64,000 bases of DNA from Mycobacterium barrassiae (GTDB lineage: Bacteria > Actinomycetota > Actinomycetes > Mycobacteriales > Mycobacteriaceae). The notes under the pieces were generated by a model. It saw only the letters and a program-made list of their open reading frames with translations. It did no database searches and had not been told where the DNA came from. Below, one piece after another: positions 60,267 through 64,000 of this stretch (the stretch's first letter is position 1; every line of letters begins with the position of its first letter). The stretch is from NCBI RefSeq assembly GCF_025822765.1, contig NZ_JACKUK010000016.1:126458-190457 (forward strand), read 5' to 3'. The position numbers were made by a program, and so were the translations under genes.

Positions 60267-61606
60267 TTCGACCGACCGTTATGAAGCGATCGATCATCGC
60301 CGGATCCTGTGCGGCGCTGGCGTTGACGAGCTGCTCGTTTCAGGGCATCAACTCGCTGCCCCTGCCCGGCGTGGAGGGACGGGGCCCGGAGGCGGTGACC
60401 TACCACGTGGAGGTTGCCAATGTGGCGACGCTGGAGTCGAATTCGCCCGTCATGATATCGGATGTCGTCGTCGGCAGCGTCGGCAAGATGACAGTCGACA
60501 ACTGGCATGCCGACGTGGAGATCTCGGTCAAACCCGACGTGGTGGTGCCGGCCAACGCCGTTGCGACGATCGGGCAGACCAGCTTGCTGGGCTCCATGCA
60601 CCTCGCGCTCAATCCACCGCTCGGCGAAAAGCCCGAAGGCCGACTGCAACCCGGCGGCACGATCGGGCTGAGCGATTCCTCGACCTACCCATCGACCGAA
60701 CGGACGCTGTCCTCGCTGGCCACCATTGTCAACGGGGGTGGGTTGGGACAGATCGGCGACATCATCCATAACTTCAGTACCGCGTTGTCCGGCCGGGAGC
60801 CCGAGATCCGCGAGCTGCTTACTCGCCTCGACAATTTCGTCGGGGTCCTGGATGAGCAGCGGGACAACATCGTGGCGTCGATCCAGCAGTTGAACCGGGT
60901 CGCAGGTAAGTTCGCCGGCCAGCGTGACGTCATCGACCGTGCGCTGAAGGAGATTCCGCCCGCGCTGGACGTGCTGATCAAGGAGCGCCCGAACCTGACC
61001 ACGGCACTCGAGAAGCTCGGGCAGTTCGGCGACACCGCCGCCGGTCTGGTCAACGACGCCGGTGATGACCTCGTGGCCGACCTGAAGAACCTGGAACCGG
61101 CGCTGAAGGCGCTCGCCGATATCGGTCCCGATCTGAGCTCGGCGTTGATTTGGGCGACGGCCTTCCCGTACGGTCCCGCCTTCGCCGACAAGATCACCCG
61201 CGGCGACTACATCAACCTGATCGCCGTCTTCGACCTCACGTATCCGCGTCTGAAGAAGACGTTGCTGCTCGGCACGCGGTGGGGCGATGAGAACGCCAAA
61301 CTCATTCCCGCACCGGGCGATCCGTATTACCTGAACTACTCCTACAGCCCGATGATGGTCGGTGTCACCCCGCCGCCGGATCAGCCTGTGGCGCCGCCTC
61401 CCGCGGAGCCGGGAGCAGCGCAGGTTTCGACCGCAGCCGCCCCGCTGCTGCCCGTCGTGCCGCCGCCCGCGGCCGCACCCTGGTTGCCTGCGGCGCCGAT
61501 GATGACGTCGTCGCAGATCTTCGCGGGGCCATACGGCGCCGAAGCGCCCGCACCGCCCGGCCCCGTTCCGCCACCCGCCCCACCGACACCGGGAGGCGGT
61601 GGCTGA
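60263..61606 (+). CDS. mceE: MceE lipoprotein
   Basis: A 447-residue lipoprotein-type Mce protein. The signal has a lipobox L21-T-S-C24, so it would be lipid-anchored by signal peptidase II; an ATG six codons downstream could also be used. The MCE domain follows (about 45-120), then helices and a Pro/Ala-rich tail from about residue 367. The start overlaps the mceD stop by 4 nt. It resembles LprN-type MceE proteins. Confidence 0.94.
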   Translation: MIRPTVMKRSIIAGSCAALALTSCSFQGINSLPLPGVEGRGPEAVTYHVEVANVATLESNSPVMISDVVVGSVGKMTVDNWHADVEISVKPDVVVPANAVATIGQTSLLGSMHLALNPPLGEKPEGRLQPGGTIGLSDSSTYPSTERTLSSLATIVNGGGLGQIGDIIHNFSTALSGREPEIRELLTRLDNFVGVLDEQRDNIVASIQQLNRVAGKFAGQRDVIDRALKEIPPALDVLIKERPNLTTALEKLGQFGDTAAGLVNDAGDDLVADLKNLEPALKALADIGPDLSSALIWATAFPYGPAFADKITRGDYINLIAVFDLTYPRLKKTLLLGTRWGDENAKLIPAPGDPYYLNYSYSPMMVGVTPPPDQPVAPPPAEPGAAQVSTAAAPLLPVVPPPAAAPWLPAAPMMTSSQIFAGPYGAEAPAPPGPVPPPAPPTPGGGG

Positions 61607-63333
61607 TGCTGACCCGCTTCGTACGAAACCAGTTGATCATCTTCACGATCGCATCGATCGTCGGCGTGGTGGTGATGCTGTTCGCCTACATGCAGGTGCC
61701 CACGCTGCTTGGGCTGGGACGCCTGACGGTGACACTGGAGTTGCCTGCGGCCGGTGGTCTTTACCGCTTTGGCAATGTGACCTACCGCGGTGTGCAGATC
61801 GGCAAGGTGACGTCGGTCAAGCTCACGGAGAACGGCGCCGAAGCCAAGTTGTCGCTGAACACCTCGCCGAAGATTCCCGCCGACCTACAGGCTGAGGTGC
61901 TCAGCGTGTCGGCGATCGGCGAGCAGTACGTCGATCTGCGCCCTCGCACCGACTCCGGGCCCTACCTGCAGAACGGTTCGCGAATCCCCGTGGCCAACAC
62001 CACCATTCCGCAGGAGGTGGGCCCGATGCTCGATCAGCTGAGCAAGCTGGTCGACACCATTCCGGGGGACAGGATCAGTGACCTGCTCGAGGAGTCGTTC
62101 AAGGCGTTCAACGGAGCCGGCCCGGACTTCCAGTCACTGCTCGACTCCGCGTCCACTCTGACCAATGACGTCAACGGTGTCTCCGATGAGACGCAGAGAT
62201 TGATCGATGACAGTGGGCCGCTGCTGGATTCGCAGGCTGAGACCACCGATCAGATCCGGACCTGGGCGCGCAGCCTCGCCGGCGTCACGGGGCAGATCGC
62301 GCAGAACGACCCTGAGATCCGTGCGCTGCTGCAACGCGGGCCCGGCTTCTCGGCAGAGGTGTCGGACTTGCTGAACCAGGTGAAGCCGACGTTGCCAATC
62401 CTGCTGGCGAACCTCACCACCGTCGGCCAGATCCTCGTCACGTACAACCCGTCGCTGGAACAACTGTTGGTGATGTTCCCGGCGATCATCGCGGCTCAGC
62501 AGGCGTTCGGCCTGCCGAAGAACAACCCGACGGGTCTGCCGTCCGGCGACTTCGCGCTGACCATCACGGATCCGCCGCCATGCACCGTCGGCTTCCTGCC
62601 GCCGTCACAGTGGCGCAGCCCAGACGACGAGACCGTTGTCGACACACCCGACGGGCTGTATTGCAAACTGCCGCAGGACGCTCCGATCTCGGTGCGCGGC
62701 GCCCGCAACTACCCGTGCATGGGGCACCCCGGAAAACGTGCCCCCACAGTCGAACTCTGCAACGATCCCAAGGGCTACCAGCCGCTGGCCATGCGCCAGC
62801 ACTATGTCGGGCCTTACCCGATCGATCCCAACCTGATCAGGCAGGGCGTCCCACTGGATGACCGCGTGGACTACCAAGAGCGGATCTATGCACCGGTGCA
62901 GGGCACTCCGCTGCCGCCGGGCGCGGTGCCGTCCGGGACGCCGCCGGGCCTACCGCCGGGCCAGCCCCTCCAGCCTGCCCCATTCATGCCGCCCGGCATG
63001 CCACCGCCGTCGGACCAGGCCCCGTTTGCCGTGTCAGGTGCACCGGTAACGGCCAGCGCTTCCGTTGCGCCGCCACCGCCGCCGGGTAACTCGCTCAATG
63101 GGACACCGATTCCCGCGCCGCCGCCTGCGGATCCGGCCCCTGGCGCCGTACCGGCACAACCAAGTTCGTTCGGGGGCAACGGTTCTGGGCATCCCGCCGG
63201 GCCGACCGTCGCCTACACCCCCTACGATCCGCGGACGGGGCAGTACCTGACCGGCGACGGTCAGTTGCAGCAGCAGACCAACATGGCCATCGGATCGGCT
63301 CCCAAGTCGTGGCAGGATTTGATGCCGACGTGA
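61606..63333 (+). CDS. mceF: MceF family protein with long Pro-rich tail
   Basis: A 575-residue Mce protein, the longest in the operon. It has an N-terminal anchor (LIIFTIASIVGVVVMLFAYM), MCE domain (TLELPAAGGLYRFGNVTYRG, VQIGKVTSVKL) and a long Pro/Gly-rich C-terminal region (about residues 430-530) before an ending that contains YDPRTGQY. It shares one base with the mceE stop. It completes the six-subunit set. Confidence 0.94.
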   Translation: MLTRFVRNQLIIFTIASIVGVVVMLFAYMQVPTLLGLGRLTVTLELPAAGGLYRFGNVTYRGVQIGKVTSVKLTENGAEAKLSLNTSPKIPADLQAEVLSVSAIGEQYVDLRPRTDSGPYLQNGSRIPVANTTIPQEVGPMLDQLSKLVDTIPGDRISDLLEESFKAFNGAGPDFQSLLDSASTLTNDVNGVSDETQRLIDDSGPLLDSQAETTDQIRTWARSLAGVTGQIAQNDPEIRALLQRGPGFSAEVSDLLNQVKPTLPILLANLTTVGQILVTYNPSLEQLLVMFPAIIAAQQAFGLPKNNPTGLPSGDFALTITDPPPCTVGFLPPSQWRSPDDETVVDTPDGLYCKLPQDAPISVRGARNYPCMGHPGKRAPTVELCNDPKGYQPLAMRQHYVGPYPIDPNLIRQGVPLDDRVDYQERIYAPVQGTPLPPGAVPSGTPPGLPPGQPLQPAPFMPPGMPPPSDQAPFAVSGAPVTASASVAPPPPPGNSLNGTPIPAPPPADPAPGAVPAQPSSFGGNGSGHPAGPTVAYTPYDPRTGQYLTGDGQLQQQTNMAIGSAPKSWQDLMPT

Positions 63334-63476
63334 CGGGACGTCGAATTTTGCGACCCAGCTGAAGGCGCGTCGCCTCCGTGCCGAGTGTGCGTTTTCCTTT
63401 GCGGCGCACCGAGTTTGACGCAGTAATCCGCACAGTCGCCCCGCGGCATGCGAACGATTCTCATCCGCGCATGTGG

Positions 63477-63499
63477 AGCCGTGCCGGCTTGGCACGGCT
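63477..63499. terminator. short hairpin between mceF and convergent gene
   Basis: Arms AGCCGTGCC and GGCACGGCT pair perfectly (9 bp) around a 5-base loop, in the gap between mceF and the convergent secreted-protein gene. No T-run follows. Likely a bidirectional terminator. Confidence 0.55.
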
Positions 63500-63509
63500 A
63501 GTAATTGCG

Positions 63510-64000
63510 CTAGGAGATTCTCTCCATCCGCAACGGCATTTCGATGACGACGGGCTTGTTGACGCCGCACGCACCGCTCGGGCCGGCGGTCCGGTCGCGG
63601 CCTACCATCAGGTCGGTGATCTTCAGGTCCCTTTCGTTGGCAATGGGATTGATTCCCCAGAACATGAACTTCTGGAAGCCGTTGACGAACGTGCCGTTGG
63701 AACAGGGAATCCAGTTGGGCACAACGCGGTCGACGATCCACCAATCCGAGAACCGCAGGGTGGCGCTCCAGCCCTGATCGCTGTGCACCTCGCCGGTGCA
63801 TTCGATGGGGCTCACACAGCTCGACGTGATGGTCCAGGTCTGGATCACCGTCTGCTGTTTGATCTTGACTTCGTTGGTCCTCGCCCATTCGCCGTTCGAC
63901 ATCACCCGCCACGTCCCGTTCAGCTCGATGCCGTAGTTCGAGGCGTGCGCCGTGGCCGCACCGCTTAGACTGCCCAGCACGGTGATCACGGTTGCCGCCA
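63510..64000 (-). CDS. secreted protein, unknown function (N terminus outside window)
   Basis: The visible part (over 160 residues) begins in what looks like the end of a signal peptide (VITVLGSLSGAATAHA followed by SNYGIELNGTW); the true start is beyond base 64000. The mature protein has Cys pairs (SSCVSPIECTG, IPCSNG, GACGVNK) and repeated aromatic strands such as GTWRVMSNGEW. Mycobacterial secreted proteins of this appearance often sit near mce operons; no function is known. Confidence 0.8.
   Translation of the reverse strand, partial: AATVITVLGSLSGAATAHASNYGIELNGTWRVMSNGEWARTNEVKIKQQTVIQTWTITSSCVSPIECTGEVHSDQGWSATLRFSDWWIVDRVVPNWIPCSNGTFVNGFQKFMFWGINPIANERDLKITDLMVGRDRTAGPSGACGVNKPVVIEMPLRMERIS

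Overview
The window reads as chromosomal DNA of a mycobacterium, most likely a fast-growing environmental Mycolicibacterium-type species. The evidence is high GC content with frequent GTG and TTG starts, a complete yrbE-mce operon, a mycofactocin-coupled short-chain dehydrogenase, two luciferase-like flavin/F420 oxidoreductases, [3Fe-4S] ferredoxins paired with P450s, many paralogous acyl-CoA dehydrogenases, and TANNNT -10 boxes placed 6-7 nt before start codons (leaderless promoters). I see no tRNA, rRNA, insertion sequence, phage gene or CRISPR array. Gene density is very high. The only stretches near 300 bp without a convincing gene are 36938-37224 and 53371-53658.

Layout. 1-9424: a TetR-alcohol dehydrogenase-acyl-CoA dehydrogenase operon, SDR-VOC, LysR/MFS, an epimerase-hypothetical-LLM operon and an acyl-CoA dehydrogenase. 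9387-13778: an AveC-like membrane protein with NorQ and NorD homologues, divergent from a TetR gene across a 34-bp palindrome. 13897-21576: two Rieske oxygenases, each followed by a paralogous ~110-residue protein of unknown function, plus an amidohydrolase, a MarR regulator, an FNR-type reductase, an SDR and a TauD-type dioxygenase. 21687-27004: three P450s and two ferredoxins in convergent operons, with DUF1330 and alpha/beta hydrolase genes. 27038-32786: a tightly overlapping operon (NuoF-like protein, ferredoxin, DUF35-thiolase fusion, alpha/beta hydrolase, two beta-hydroxyacid dehydrogenases). 33379-36937: two amidohydrolases, a Rieske ferredoxin and a hydrolase. 37225-46651: three acyl-CoA dehydrogenases, an enoyl-CoA hydratase, an SDR, an LLM enzyme, a sulfotransferase, a TIM-barrel protein and a DUF1214 protein. 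47158-50404: P450, ferredoxin and two SDRs. 50669-63333: ALDH and CoA-transferase genes, then a full yrbEA-yrbEB-mceA-F importer operon. A partial secreted-protein gene ends the window.

Taken together this looks like an accessory catabolic region for a large hydrophobic, probably cyclic substrate (steroid or terpenoid type; inference only). Mce proteins would import it, P450 and Rieske systems would oxygenate it, SDR/ALDH enzymes would oxidise it, CoA activation or transfer would follow, and acyl-CoA dehydrogenases, enoyl-CoA hydratase and a DUF35-thiolase aldolase would shorten side chains. Two recurring operator-like motifs (three sites of one, four of the other) tie separate operons into apparent local regulons. 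Other unusual points are the duplicated Rieske/small-protein module, the AveC-NorQ-NorD cluster without nitric oxide reductase, a NuoF-like protein lacking a cluster cysteine, an amidohydrolase lacking its HxH motif, and a 109-bp tandem duplication that shifts the frame at the end of yrbEA.
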